Made by a program: the position numbers and the translations under genes | Assembly: GCA_964351775.1 (NCBI GenBank) | Contig: CAYGPQ010000005.1 | Coordinates: 1 to 64,000 of the forward strand | Length of the DNA: 64,000 nucleotides | Source: Kordia sp964351775 | GTDB lineage: Bacteria > Bacteroidota > Bacteroidia > Flavobacteriales > Flavobacteriaceae | Direction: 5' to 3' | In this document: positions 16,434-25,330 of the stretch, piece by piece | Layout: every line of letters starts with the position of its first letter | How positions within the stretch are numbered: position 1 is the first letter of the stretch | The notes under the pieces: model-generated | The model's database searches: none | The model's input: the letters and a program-made list of their open reading frames with translations, nothing else | What the model was told of the DNA's origin: nothing

Positions 16434-17159
16434 ATGTTAGCGATACTTCGAAAAGAAATCAATTCCTTTTTCTCCTCATCCGTAGGATATTTGGTGATTG
16501 CCATATTTTTAATTCTCAACGGATTATTCTTATGGTTTTTTAAAAGTGAATTTAATATTTTCGATTACGGATTTGCCGATTTAACGCCGTTTTTCACTTT
16601 AGCACCTTGGATTTTGATCTTTTTAATTCCTGCCATTACCATGCGAAGTTTCTCGGAAGAAAAACGTTTAGGAACGCTCGAATTATTGTTGACGAAACCA
16701 ATTTCAGGTTGGCACATTGTGCTTGGAAAATATTTTGGTGCGTTTGTGTTGATTCTTATTGCGCTGATTCCGACTTTATTATATGTATATACGGTTTGGA
16801 CATTGGGTAACCCCGAAGGAAATTTAGATGTTGGAAGTACGCTTGGGTCCTATTTTGGATTGTTATTTTTAATTGCAGCGTATACGAGTGTTGGTGTTTT
16901 TTCTTCTACGCTTTCGCAGAATCAAATTGTGGCGTTTTTAGTGGCGGTTTTTCTTTGTTTTCTAATCTATTTTGGATTTGAAGGTATTGCAAACGCTGAT
17001 TTTTTAGGAGATTTTACGACTACCGTAGAGAAACTTGGAATGAAAGCTCATTTCGATAGCATTGCGCGCGGTGTGATTGATACAAGAGATGTGATGTACT
17101 TTTTGAGTGTGACTGTTTTCTTTTTATTTCTAACCGTATTACAATTAAAAAAACGATAA
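16434..17159 (+). CDS. gldF: Gliding motility ABC transporter permease GldF
   Basis: 241 aa, six membrane segments of the ABC-2 permease type with the typical RSFSEEKRLGTLELLLTKPI motif after the second helix. GldF forms a transporter with GldG and the ATPase GldA (gldA not in the window), needed for gliding in Flavobacterium johnsoniae but missing in some gliders. Immediately followed by gldG (1-bp gap) and then dnaN, the usual flavobacterial order. High confidence. Confidence 0.95.
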   Translation: MLAILRKEINSFFSSSVGYLVIAIFLILNGLFLWFFKSEFNIFDYGFADLTPFFTLAPWILIFLIPAITMRSFSEEKRLGTLELLLTKPISGWHIVLGKYFGAFVLILIALIPTLLYVYTVWTLGNPEGNLDVGSTLGSYFGLLFLIAAYTSVGVFSSTLSQNQIVAFLVAVFLCFLIYFGFEGIANADFLGDFTTTVEKLGMKAHFDSIARGVIDTRDVMYFLSVTVFFLFLTVLQLKKR

Positions 17160-17160
17160 C

Positions 17161-18837
17161 GTGAAAAAGGAACTTCAAACTAAAAAAGAACTCCATACTT
17201 CTGTCAAAATACTATTCGTTTTGATTGGGTTGATCATTTTAAATGTGATTGCAAGCAGCGTATTTACACGTTTTGACTTAACACAAGATAAAAGATATAC
17301 CTTATCGGAAGCTTCTAAAAACACCATTGCTGAAGTAAATGCGCCAATTGTCGTAACTGTATTTCTAAAAGGTGATTTGCCTTCTGATTATAAACGTTTA
17401 GCAACCGAAACCGAACAATTATTGGCAGAATTTTCAGCGTATAATTCCAATGTAAAATATAATTTTGTTGATCCGATTGAAGAAAATGCAGAAGAATTCC
17501 TGAATACAAATGGAATGACGCCAATCTATATTACGGAAGAAGCAACCAATAAAATTTCGCGTGAAAGCGTGTATCCGTGGGCAATTGCGAATTACGGAAA
17601 CAAAAATGTAAAAGTAACTTTGTACAAGAACAACCTGACAAGTTCTGATGATGAAAAAATTGCAGGTTCTGTTCAACATTTAGAATATGCCTTCGCGGAT
17701 GCGTTTACAAAATTAACCTTAATCGAGAAGCAAACCATTGCCATTTTGAAAGGAAATGGAGAACTAGACGATCTGTATATTGCAAGCTTTTTACAAACGT
17801 TGAAAGATTATTATAAAATTGCGCCGTTTGATTTGAGTGCCTTTCCGGATGATCCAGAAAAATCATTAGAAAACTTAAAACGTTTCGATTTAGCGATTGT
17901 TCCCAAACCCACCAACCCATTTTCGGATCAAGAAAAATACATTTTAGATCAGTATACAGTTGGTGGTGGAAAATCGTTGTGGCTCATTGAAAATGTATTG
18001 GCAGAAATGGACAGTTTGTATAGCGGAAATGGCAATACCTTAGCGTTTCCAAGAGATTTACGACTAAATGATTTTTTCTTTCAATACGGTGTTCGGATCA
18101 ATCCAAAATTGGTGAATGACATGCAATGCGCGCCTATTATGATGGCAGTTGGTGAAGGAAATAATACGCAATTTTTACCAATTCAGTGGCGTTACAATCC
18201 GTTGGTAAAACCATCTGAAAAGCATCCAATCACTAATAATACCAACTTGGTACGATTTGAATTTACCAATCAGATTGATACCTTAAAAAGCAGCACCAAA
18301 AAAACGATTTTATTGAAAAGTTCGGCAACATCGAAGTTAGAAGGTGTTCCAAAACCGATTTCGCTTTCTGTGATTGAAAATGAGCCTGCATTGGAAGATT
18401 ATCAAGGAAAAGGGAATCAAAATTTAGCCGTTTTAGTAGAAGGAACTTTTGAATCAATGTATAAAAATCGTGTCAAGCCTTTTGAACTTTCAGACCCTCA
18501 AAATTCAGGCGAGTCTAAAATGGTAGTCATTGCGGATGGCGACGTAATTAAGAATCAAGTCACGCGCGGAAGACCACAAGATTTAGGTTTTGATATTGCC
18601 ACAAAACGTCAATATGGAAACAAAGAATTTCTATTAAATTCGGTAAATTACTTGCTCGACAACAACGGACTTATAAACATTCGATCTAAAGAATTAAAAT
18701 TAGCATTTTTAAATACTGAGAAAGTCATTGCGGAAAAATCGTACTGGCAGATGGTAAACATTGGGTTTCCACTTGCAATACTAGCCGTTTTTGGTGTGGC
18801 ATTTATGTATATACGCAGGCGCAAATTTGCTAAATAG
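17161..18837 (+). CDS. gldG: Gliding motility ABC transporter substrate-binding protein GldG
   Basis: 558 aa, starting at GTG 17161, one base after the gldF stop. An N-terminal membrane helix (KILFVLIGLIILNVIASSVF) is followed by FTRFDLTQDKRYTLSEASK, the signature of GldG/ABC_transp_aux proteins, a large periplasmic domain, and a C-terminal anchor (WQMVNIGFPLAILAVFGVAF) then RRRKFAK. Partner of GldF. Length normal for the family. Confidence 0.95.
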   Translation: MKKELQTKKELHTSVKILFVLIGLIILNVIASSVFTRFDLTQDKRYTLSEASKNTIAEVNAPIVVTVFLKGDLPSDYKRLATETEQLLAEFSAYNSNVKYNFVDPIEENAEEFLNTNGMTPIYITEEATNKISRESVYPWAIANYGNKNVKVTLYKNNLTSSDDEKIAGSVQHLEYAFADAFTKLTLIEKQTIAILKGNGELDDLYIASFLQTLKDYYKIAPFDLSAFPDDPEKSLENLKRFDLAIVPKPTNPFSDQEKYILDQYTVGGGKSLWLIENVLAEMDSLYSGNGNTLAFPRDLRLNDFFFQYGVRINPKLVNDMQCAPIMMAVGEGNNTQFLPIQWRYNPLVKPSEKHPITNNTNLVRFEFTNQIDTLKSSTKKTILLKSSATSKLEGVPKPISLSVIENEPALEDYQGKGNQNLAVLVEGTFESMYKNRVKPFELSDPQNSGESKMVVIADGDVIKNQVTRGRPQDLGFDIATKRQYGNKEFLLNSVNYLLDNNGLINIRSKELKLAFLNTEKVIAEKSYWQMVNIGFPLAILAVFGVAFMYIRRRKFAK

Positions 18838-18989
18838 TTGTTAATAAGTTTCCTTTCTTTACAACTACATTTGAGATATATTTGTAAGCATATAACAATG
18901 TGATTCTTCACACATAAATTTACAGCTAAAAAAGCTATGTAATTTAGTTCGAAAGAATTATTTTTGAACATTTAATAGAACATACACAC

Positions 18990-20108
18990 ATGAAATTTAT
19001 TGTATCAAGCACCTATTTATTAAAGCAGCTTCAAGTTTTAGGAGGCGTTATTAATAATAGCAATACCTTACCTATTTTAGATAATTTTCTTTTTGAACTG
19101 AATAATAACGAACTTACCGTATCTGCTTCTGACTTAGAAACGACGATGTCTTCAAAATTAACTGTAGAATCAGATAGCGAAGGAAGTGTTGCTGTACCAG
19201 CAAAATTATTATTAGATACTTTAAAAACCTTTCCAGAGCAACCATTAACGTTTGTGGTGGAAGAGAATAATACGGTTGAAATTAGCTCTAATCATGGTAA
19301 ATATGCCTTAGCTTATGCTGATGGCGCTGAATTTCCAACAGCTGTTGAATTGAAAGATCCTAGTTCCACTACAATTCTAGGACATGTATTAGCAACGGCA
19401 ATTAGCAAAACAATTTTTGCCTCAGGAAATGATGATTTACGCCCCGTAATGAGTGGTGTATTTTTCCAGTTTTCTCAAGAAAATTTAACGTTTGTTGCAA
19501 CAGATGCGCACAAATTGGTAAAGTATCAACGTAATGACTTAAAAGCGTCACAAGTGGCTGAGTTTATCATGCCAAAGAAACCGTTGACCTTATTAAAAGG
19601 AATTTTAGGCGCAAGTGAAGATGAAGTTGTTATTGAATATAATGATAGCAATGCAAAATTCACGTTTGATAATACAATACTAATTTGTCGTTTGATTGAT
19701 GGAAAGTATCCAAACTACGAAGCGGTAATTCCGAAAGAGAATCCAAATAAGTTAGAAATCAACAGAAATCAATTTTTAAACTCGGTACGTCGTGTTAGTA
19801 TTTTCTCTAACAAAACTACGCACCAAATTCGTTTGAAGATTGCTGGAGCCGAATTGAATATTTCTGCAGAAGATATTGATTACTCAAACAAAGCAGAAGA
19901 GCGTTTAACTTGTGATTATCAAGGTGATGATATGCAAATTGGATTCAACTCGCGTTTCTTAACAGAAATGTTGAACAATTTAACTTCTGATGATGTTTCA
20001 TTAGAAATGTCGTTACCAAATAGAGCTGGAATTTTAACCCCAATTGATGGTTTAGAAGAAGGTGAACAGATTACAATGTTGGTAATGCCTGTAATGTTGA
20101 ATAACTAA
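18990..20108 (+). CDS. dnaN: DNA polymerase III beta sliding clamp
   Basis: 372 aa, three repeated clamp domains: MKFIVSSTYLLKQLQVLGGV, then a middle domain from about 125, and the C-terminal domain ending in EGEQITMLVMPVML, with the conserved MPVML hydrophobic pocket that binds polymerase and partners. Loads as a ring onto DNA for processive replication. Separated from gldG by 152 bp with TACATTTG (18866) and TATATTTG (18877) boxes, which look like flavobacterial -7 elements, so it probably has its own promoter. Followed by a terminator. Confidence 0.97.
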   Translation: MKFIVSSTYLLKQLQVLGGVINNSNTLPILDNFLFELNNNELTVSASDLETTMSSKLTVESDSEGSVAVPAKLLLDTLKTFPEQPLTFVVEENNTVEISSNHGKYALAYADGAEFPTAVELKDPSSTTILGHVLATAISKTIFASGNDDLRPVMSGVFFQFSQENLTFVATDAHKLVKYQRNDLKASQVAEFIMPKKPLTLLKGILGASEDEVVIEYNDSNAKFTFDNTILICRLIDGKYPNYEAVIPKENPNKLEINRNQFLNSVRRVSIFSNKTTHQIRLKIAGAELNISAEDIDYSNKAEERLTCDYQGDDMQIGFNSRFLTEMLNNLTSDDVSLEMSLPNRAGILTPIDGLEEGEQITMLVMPVMLNN

Positions 20109-20186
20109 TCTTTTAGGGATTAGGTTTTGGGCATTAGGCATTAGTTTGTAACCTGACAACTTATTAAAAGTATAAATTTTATATAG

Positions 20187-20223
20187 AAAAAGCCGTTGTA
20201 CAGTTTGTATAACGGCTTTTTTT
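20187..20223 (+). terminator. dnaN terminator
   Basis: Stem AAAAGCCGTT / AACGGCTTTT with an inner GTACA/TGTAT-type partial pairing, then a T run. Confidence 0.8.
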
Positions 20224-20428
20224 ATATGATTGAAAGATTCAATTATTGAAGAATTAAAAAATTATTTTCTATTTCTTGCCAAGAATGCACGAATGTTTTT
20301 TAGTTTGTTTTTGGCATATCTTTCTGTGAAACTGAATCAGTTCAGCTCGACGAAAATTCCAACATGTCTAAATTCCTAGTAATCCAAGAGATTCCCGCCT
20401 ACGTGAGAACAAATCTAGGAAGTCTTAT
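20224..20428. other. Gene-free stretch after dnaN
   Basis: No ORF is supported. It contains the short palindrome CTGAATCAGTTCAG at 20332-20345, which recurs with one extra A at 20993-21007 (CTGAATCAAGTTCAG), and the phrase GAGATTCCCGCCTACG, which looks like a degenerate dispersed intergenic repeat. Confidence 0.45.
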
Positions 20429-20767
20429 TTACAATAGTTTAAACGACATCGGATAATAAGGTTCGTCTCCATTACTAACTTTTACAGCATTTACAATTGG
20501 CATCACAAAAGATAATATAGCGACCGCTAATAATAGTAGTAAGCCTAATCCGAGTGCAAAAATTAATGGAATACTAATGATTGCATAAATAAGCATGCTC
20601 AATTGAAAGTTTATAATTTGCTTTCCTTGTTCGTCCATTTCATCAACGTCATTTTTATTACTTGCCCAAAGAATTAAGGGAACGATTAAGCTTCCAAAAC
20701 CTATGACAAACGTTGATAATTGACTTAAATGTGTGATGACGATTAATTGATTGTCTTTTCTTCTCAT
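20429..20767 (-). CDS. DUF4870 (Tic20-like) membrane protein
   Basis: 112 aa; about three hydrophobic helices (TFVIGFGSLIVPLILWAS, LIYAIISIPLIFALGLGLLL, AILSFVMPIVNAVK). Matches the DUF4870 pattern: HLSQLSTF opening, WASNK....D.QGKQIINFQLS in the middle, and an ending NAVKVSNGDEPYYPMSFKLL. Function of the family is unknown. Monocistronic. Confidence 0.85.
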   Translation of the reverse strand: MRRKDNQLIVITHLSQLSTFVIGFGSLIVPLILWASNKNDVDEMDEQGKQIINFQLSMLIYAIISIPLIFALGLGLLLLLAVAILSFVMPIVNAVKVSNGDEPYYPMSFKLL

Positions 20768-20885
20768 GATGTTGTGTTTTATTGATTGATAGCTATGTGA
20801 CGGGGAAATTTATTTTTTGTTACACTTTTAATTTTTGATTGTGTCTAAAGAAATACTTTTTTAAAAGAAGAATCATTGTTGCCTT

Positions 20886-20930
20886 AAAAAGATATAAGAC
20901 CGCTGCGCTGTTAGATGATAGAATAGAGAC
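20886..20930. repeat. Dispersed intergenic repeat, copy 2
   Basis: Inverted copy of the repeat near 1346; identical over 21 bp (20896-20916). It lies in the 355-bp gene-free stretch before the recombinase gene, which also carries the CTGAATCAAGTTCAG palindrome at 20993-21007. No gene or clear terminator is seen there. Confidence 0.6.
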
Positions 20931-21123
20931 TAGTGTAGTAACTGACTGAAAAACAATTTTTACTTTCGTTTTCTTTGCTCGCACAAAGAATACTGAATCA
21001 AGTTCAGCACAGGCGTCAACAAAAGAAACTGCGCTTTTAGTTCGTATGATTTCTATTTTATATTTTGGAACTCATGAATCTTTGATTTCCAGAGGTATTT
21101 TTAGTTTTTCTTTTTGTGAAAAA

Positions 21124-22722
21124 TTAAAGCCGCATGAATTTTTCTAAATTTTTTCCAAGGGTTACCTCGCGAAACTTTTTCGTTTCCTCTGTATTTTGGG
21201 TAGTATCATTTTCATTGTAACTGATTGATAATGTATTCATTAAATTCAACACAGGGTTCACTTCTAAACTTAGATAACTGTCATTTTGACGATTGTACCG
21301 TATACCATTAGGAAACAATAAGTTTTGTAACTTCTGCTTCACTACGGAGTTTGATAACTCCCACATATTAGGTAAGTTAGCTAATAATCGTATTGAATAT
21401 TCAACATATAAATCAAACTTAGATTTTTCAATACTGCTATTTTGTATTTCCTTTTCTATTGCTTGATATTCTAACTTTAATTTTTCATTATGTTTTTTGT
21501 AAAGTTCCATATTTATTTCACCATATACAAAACGCTCCTCTACTTTTTCAATCTTTTCTTGTAGTGCCTTTAAATTGTACTTCAAATGCTCTGTAACGTC
21601 TTTATTTGATTCGTGGTAATAATCAAAAGTATATTTCATTTGAAGCTTTAGCGGTGCGATTAGTTTTTCATCAATTTGGAATGCATTTAAAAGGTTTTTA
21701 AACTTCTCGTTTAGCTTATCAGCTCTACTGTAACCGCTACACCCTTTTGCATTGCATCTGTAATAATTAATCTTATATATCTTCTCTGTATATCCTGTTA
21801 TTGGTTTTCCGCACGTATCGCATATTACGAATCCTTTCATTGATAAGTTTGGGTTGTTCTTTTTATGATTAAAACCCGCACCATTATTCTTTGCATTAAT
21901 ATTATTTACTTTTAAAAACAATTGCTTTGATACAATTGGCTTGTGATTTCCTTTTACAACCTTGCCATCTAGCAAACTGTTTGATATGAGTCCGCAGTAT
22001 ACAGGATTTTTAAACATGATCGTAAGTCGTGGCGGGTTTAAATTTACACCATAGTTTTTTAAACGTCTTATAATTTCAACATTCGACAAATTTTCGTTTG
22101 CTTTCCACTCAAAAGCTTTGTGTACAAACTTTGCATTTTCTCCGTGAATCAAAATAGGTCTGTTTTGCGCGTCTCTCGCATTTTTATAACCTATCGGAGC
22201 ATTACCAATATAGAAACCTTGTAAAAGACGTTGTTTCATTCCTGTCTTTGTTTTTTCGGTTCGTTGGTCATTATCGTATTTACTAAATAGTAAGTTCAGA
22301 TTTTGAAAGAATGTTCCCGTAGATGTTTTGGTGTCCATTGGTTGGGTTACAGATATTACATTAATACCTTTTGCCTGTAATTTTTCAACCGTAGTAATGG
22401 CAGTGGAACCCGCTCGCGAAAAACGGTCAATACTATATACAATGATGTTTGATATTTTTTTCTGACCAACATAGGTTAGCATCTTTTGAAATTCCTTTCT
22501 ATCATCATTTTTGGCACTTTCATTTGTTCCACCAAAATAGGCACTTATCTGAAACTTGGCACGCTGCGCATATAGTGTGCAATATTCTTTTTGACTTTCA
22601 AGACTTGTATTTTCTTTTTGCTTTCCGCTAGAAACTCTAGTATAGATAACCGCTTTATTATTATTGATAACGGTTTTATTACTTCGCTTTCCGAAGCTTT
22701 GAAATTGACTTAAATTGCTCAT
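21124..22722 (-). CDS. Large serine recombinase
   Basis: 532-aa site-specific recombinase/integrase. Resolvase-type catalytic domain at about 23-165: YTRVSSGKQ puts the nucleophile at Ser31, and SIDRFSRAG supplies the conserved DR..R arginines. A recombinase domain at ~180-290 (GFYIGNAPIGYKN opens it), a zinc ribbon at ~305-345 (VICDTCGKPITG, CNAKGCSG) and a coiled coil at ~375-440 follow. Domains are complete, so probably active. Its ATG overlaps the stop of the upstream fragment gene by 4 bp. Probably the integrase of a resident element; att sites are not certain. Confidence 0.92.
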   Translation of the reverse strand: MSNLSQFQSFGKRSNKTVINNNKAVIYTRVSSGKQKENTSLESQKEYCTLYAQRAKFQISAYFGGTNESAKNDDRKEFQKMLTYVGQKKISNIIVYSIDRFSRAGSTAITTVEKLQAKGINVISVTQPMDTKTSTGTFFQNLNLLFSKYDNDQRTEKTKTGMKQRLLQGFYIGNAPIGYKNARDAQNRPILIHGENAKFVHKAFEWKANENLSNVEIIRRLKNYGVNLNPPRLTIMFKNPVYCGLISNSLLDGKVVKGNHKPIVSKQLFLKVNNINAKNNGAGFNHKKNNPNLSMKGFVICDTCGKPITGYTEKIYKINYYRCNAKGCSGYSRADKLNEKFKNLLNAFQIDEKLIAPLKLQMKYTFDYYHESNKDVTEHLKYNLKALQEKIEKVEERFVYGEINMELYKKHNEKLKLEYQAIEKEIQNSSIEKSKFDLYVEYSIRLLANLPNMWELSNSVVKQKLQNLLFPNGIRYNRQNDSYLSLEVNPVLNLMNTLSISYNENDTTQNTEETKKFREVTLGKNLEKFMRL

Positions 22723-23114
22723 GCTAGGTAACGTTTTGATAAATTAATACTAATTACTTTAGGTTGAATAACAGTTATTATTTGAATCCCTAATTTTTCG
22801 ATTTTTTGTAGTGTAGAAAAGAGGTTTTTTCTCGTAAGGCAATCATACGTGTAAACTATAATGGCTGATATATGATGCGCTTTTGCATACGCTATCATTT
22901 CTTCAATATCTGTTTGTGTTTGTAATCCACTTTTAAGAGTACCGCCGAAACACTTTTTTACTTCTAGTTTTAGATGTTCGACTTTAAGTAAACAGTGTTG
23001 CTTTTGTTGTAAGATTTTGGTATTATCCTTTTGTAACTTATTAGCAACTCTGGTGTAGATAATCGCTTTATTACTTCGTTTTACGAAGCTTTGGAATTGA
23101 CTCAAATTGCTCAT
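22719..23114 (-). CDS. Catalytically dead serine-recombinase N-terminal paralogue
   Basis: 131 aa, paralogous to the N-terminal domain of the next gene: both begin MSNLSQFQSF.KRSNK. The YTRVSS motif has become YTRVAN (Ala24 at the nucleophile), and SIDRFSR has become TYDCLTR, losing the conserved Arg. Homology fades after about residue 118, so it lacks the DNA-binding parts. It keeps a full reading frame and a 4-bp stop/start overlap with the active recombinase, suggesting it is still translated. It could modulate the recombinase by forming mixed dimers (inference) or simply be a decaying duplicate. Confidence 0.8.
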   Translation of the reverse strand: MSNLSQFQSFVKRSNKAIIYTRVANKLQKDNTKILQQKQHCLLKVEHLKLEVKKCFGGTLKSGLQTQTDIEEMIAYAKAHHISAIIVYTYDCLTRKNLFSTLQKIEKLGIQIITVIQPKVISINLSKRYLA

Positions 23115-23271
23115 GTTCGGTAATGGTATTATATGTTAATAATGATAGTTCTTTTAACGTTTGTATGATTTGTTCAGCTTCTTGATTAGACACATCAGCG
23201 AATCCATCGAAGCTTCTTAACTGCTCGATGGTTATCGTTTTTAATACTGTGTTGTCTTTTACAATCTTCAT
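23071..23271 (-). CDS. Small protein upstream of the recombinase pair
   Basis: 66 aa, MKIVKDNTVLKTITIEQLRS then FDGFADVSNQEAEQIIQTLK. Mostly helical, no known motif, not recognised. It overlaps the dead recombinase paralogue by 44 bp in another frame, so its C-terminus (EHEQFESIPKLRKTK) is encoded by that gene's start. The three genes form one leftward unit. A regulatory or directionality role is possible given its place, but nothing in the sequence proves it. Confidence 0.65.
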   Translation of the reverse strand: MKIVKDNTVLKTITIEQLRSFDGFADVSNQEAEQIIQTLKELSLLTYNTITEHEQFESIPKLRKTK

Positions 23272-23325
23272 ATAAAGGAACTGGTGTATTACATATTACC
23301 GCAACTGCGTAGCAAGAAGTTATTT

Positions 23326-23451
23326 TTCCCTTTATGATAATTGTAGAATTATTTGAAATCATATCTTCAATAATACGAAGAATTGAAAACTAATCCAACC
23401 ATTTTCAAGTTATTTAATAGTATAAATCCTACAATTTATGACTAAGGGAAG
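23326..23451. repeat. Imperfect inverted repeat upstream of the recombinase unit
   Basis: Left arm 23326-23350 reads TTCCCTT..ATAATTGTAGAATT in outline; the right arm 23425-23451, reverse complemented, reads TTCCCTT..ATAAATTGTAGGATT. About 25 bp per arm with a few mismatches and a 74-bp spacer. Confidence 0.5.
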
Positions 23452-23598
23452 TCATTTCAATTTTATTGGTATTAATATTTAGATTCTTATTTTATTCTTT
23501 AGAGGTTGTCGTTGTTCATTTGAGTTCAGTTAAATTTTTCATTGTTTAGACTTTTTTATTCATGACAAATTTTAGATTAGAAAAAATAGGCTTGCAGC

Positions 23599-23628
23599 GA
23601 TTCGACACGATTCGACGCGATTGGATTG
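23599..23628. repeat. 10-bp periodic array A
   Basis: Three consecutive 10-bp units all starting GATT: GATTCGACAC, GATTCGACGC, GATTGGATTG. One helical turn per unit. Confidence 0.6.
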
Positions 23629-23714
23629 GATGTACAGAGATATTGAACATCTTTATTGATTTTATTTTTATCAAATATGAATTGAATTTTAATACTACTT
23701 TACAGTTTATGCGT

Positions 23715-23744
23715 GTTCGTTGACGTTCGTTAAACTTCGTTGAA
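23715..23744. repeat. 10-bp periodic array B
   Basis: Three consecutive 10-bp units GTTCGTTGAC, GTTCGTTAAA, CTTCGTTGAA, starting 116 bp after the start of array A. Confidence 0.6.
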
Positions 23745-24025
23745 AACATTTTATATTTATTAAGTTACCAATGAGCAATACACATTTTACTCATTAACAA
23801 TTACAAAGGTTAGACATAGCATTCAAATATCATTTGTTCGCTTTTGTAACTCGGTACGTAAAAGTTATAAAAGCCTATTTTATCCTATTATATTTTCGCA
23901 CTGAATACGTGGTTATCTATACGCTTTGAAAAGTGACTTTTTAATTCCCTTTTAATTATTCTTATTTTACTCTTTAATTACTTTTAAATATTTCATCACT
24001 TGGTTACCATTTGATTTTCAAATAA

Positions 24026-24300
24026 ATACTTACCGTTTTTATAATCATTCAGAATTTTATTTTTTCACATCTTTTTTTAAGGTTCAACATTCGTTTTCAG
24101 TTCTCTATTGTTTTTTAAATGAATACTAATGATAGCGTTTCATATTTTCAGATATCACGTTATGGATTTATTACTACAAAGATTTAAAACAAAATTCAGA
24201 TATCATTTGTACGCGTTTTGTATGATACAAATGACTTATGAGGCTATACTATTGCTAAGAAAACAGTCCAAAAAGCACATAGAATTGTTTATTTTTTTTT
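24026..24300. repeat. ~270-bp direct repeat, copy 1
   Basis: Shares with the copy at 24396-24670, in the same order: CCGTTTTTATAATCATTCAG, ACATTCGTTTTCAGTTCTCT, TTTTTTAAATGAATAC, CGTTATGGA, ACAAAGATTTAAAACAAAAT, GATATCATTTGTA and TATTGCTAAGAAAA. Non-coding. Confidence 0.7.
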
Positions 24301-24395
24301 AATGCGCTTAAAATTGAACGCAATGTATTGTGTAAAGTAAATTACTCCAGAACAAGCTTTCTCTTACTGAAATAGCTCCATATAATTTTTAGTCA

Positions 24396-24670
24396 GATAC
24401 TAACCGTTTTTATAATCATTCAGAAATTAGAATTTTCACTTTGCTTTTTAAGGTTTAACATTCGTTTTCAGTTCTCTTTTGTTTTTTTAAATGAATACGA
24501 TTCACTGCATTTCAAATTTGCAGCTATCGCGTTATGGAATTATCCTTACAAAGATTTAAAACAAAATTGAGATATCATTTGTAAAATTTTGATCACTGAA
24601 CAATGGTTTGGGAAGATCTATTATTGCTAAGAAAAACAGGTTAAAAAGCGCGTAGAATTGCTTCATCTTT
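24396..24670. repeat. ~270-bp direct repeat, copy 2
   Basis: Second copy of the block at 24026, offset by about 370 bp, diverged by substitutions and small indels. Confidence 0.7.
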
Positions 24671-25330
24671 TTTCATGTTTTTTTTCATTTTTGAATTGAA
24701 AAAAATATTTTTTTTAGCTTTCAATTCAAATTAAAAAAAGTCAATATGAATTTACTTTTTTTATAAAAAATCAATTCATATTAAATGTTTTATAATTAAG
24801 TATCTGTATTTCATTGGGTTAAAATTAAAAAATTTGAAATTTTTTAATTCAAATAGAAAAAATAAAATCGCAGTGACATTTTCAATAAAAGATAAAAACT
24901 TTAATTTATTAAATTACTCTATATCAATAGTTTACAATTTTTAAATTTATTACAGAAATAAAAAAATAAATTCATTCGGCTCAGCAATGAATTAAAAAAA
25001 ATAAAACTTTGATTGTTAATAATGTGTCCAGAAAAAAAATGAAATCAACTCATTTTTTGAACAGCTTTTATCCTAGTAGCACATATATTTATTTTTCTTT
25101 CACTTAAAGTATTACTTTAAGGTTTTAATCTACTCATTCTAGGTTTGTAGCAATAGCTATTGGAAGCCATTTGTATCATACAAAACGCGTACAAAGGATA
25201 TTTCAAGTTTCTTCTTGATCTTTGTTTTTGACAAATGAGATTTGGAGATTTCAGTTTGTTTAAAAATGACTCAGCGTTTAGAGACGTTGTGCAATCGAGA
25301 AAAAAGTATTCACTTAAAAAAATATCATTC

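Larger units (their letters stand above)
23272..25330. other. 2-kb repeat-rich, gene-poor AT-rich region
   Basis: No convincing gene. It contains an imperfect inverted repeat (23326-23451), two 10-bp-periodic arrays (23599-23628, 23715-23744), two ~270-bp direct repeats (24026, 24396), and several copies of a motif like ATATCATTTGT.CGC.TTTTG at about 23828, 24199 and 24572, with an inverted copy near 25170-25205 just upstream of the 25331 gene. 24680-25100 is very AT-rich without clear structure. Confidence 0.6.

Noticed and set aside
18838..18989. Replication origin next to dnaN
   Set aside because: No DnaA boxes or dnaA gene seen; in Flavobacteriaceae dnaN often follows gldG, away from oriC.
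23546..23749. 67-codon minus-strand ORF
   Set aside because: It is made of the 10-bp repeats and AT-rich DNA; no motif, no plausible start context.
23599..24670. CRISPR array
   Set aside because: Repeats are either 10-bp contiguous units or long direct repeats; there is no regular repeat-spacer pattern and no cas gene.
25235..25330. 32-residue N-terminal extension of 75-aa copy 1
   Set aside because: The paralogue at 26610 starts at the equivalent of 25331, and the upstream DNA is conserved as non-coding leader.
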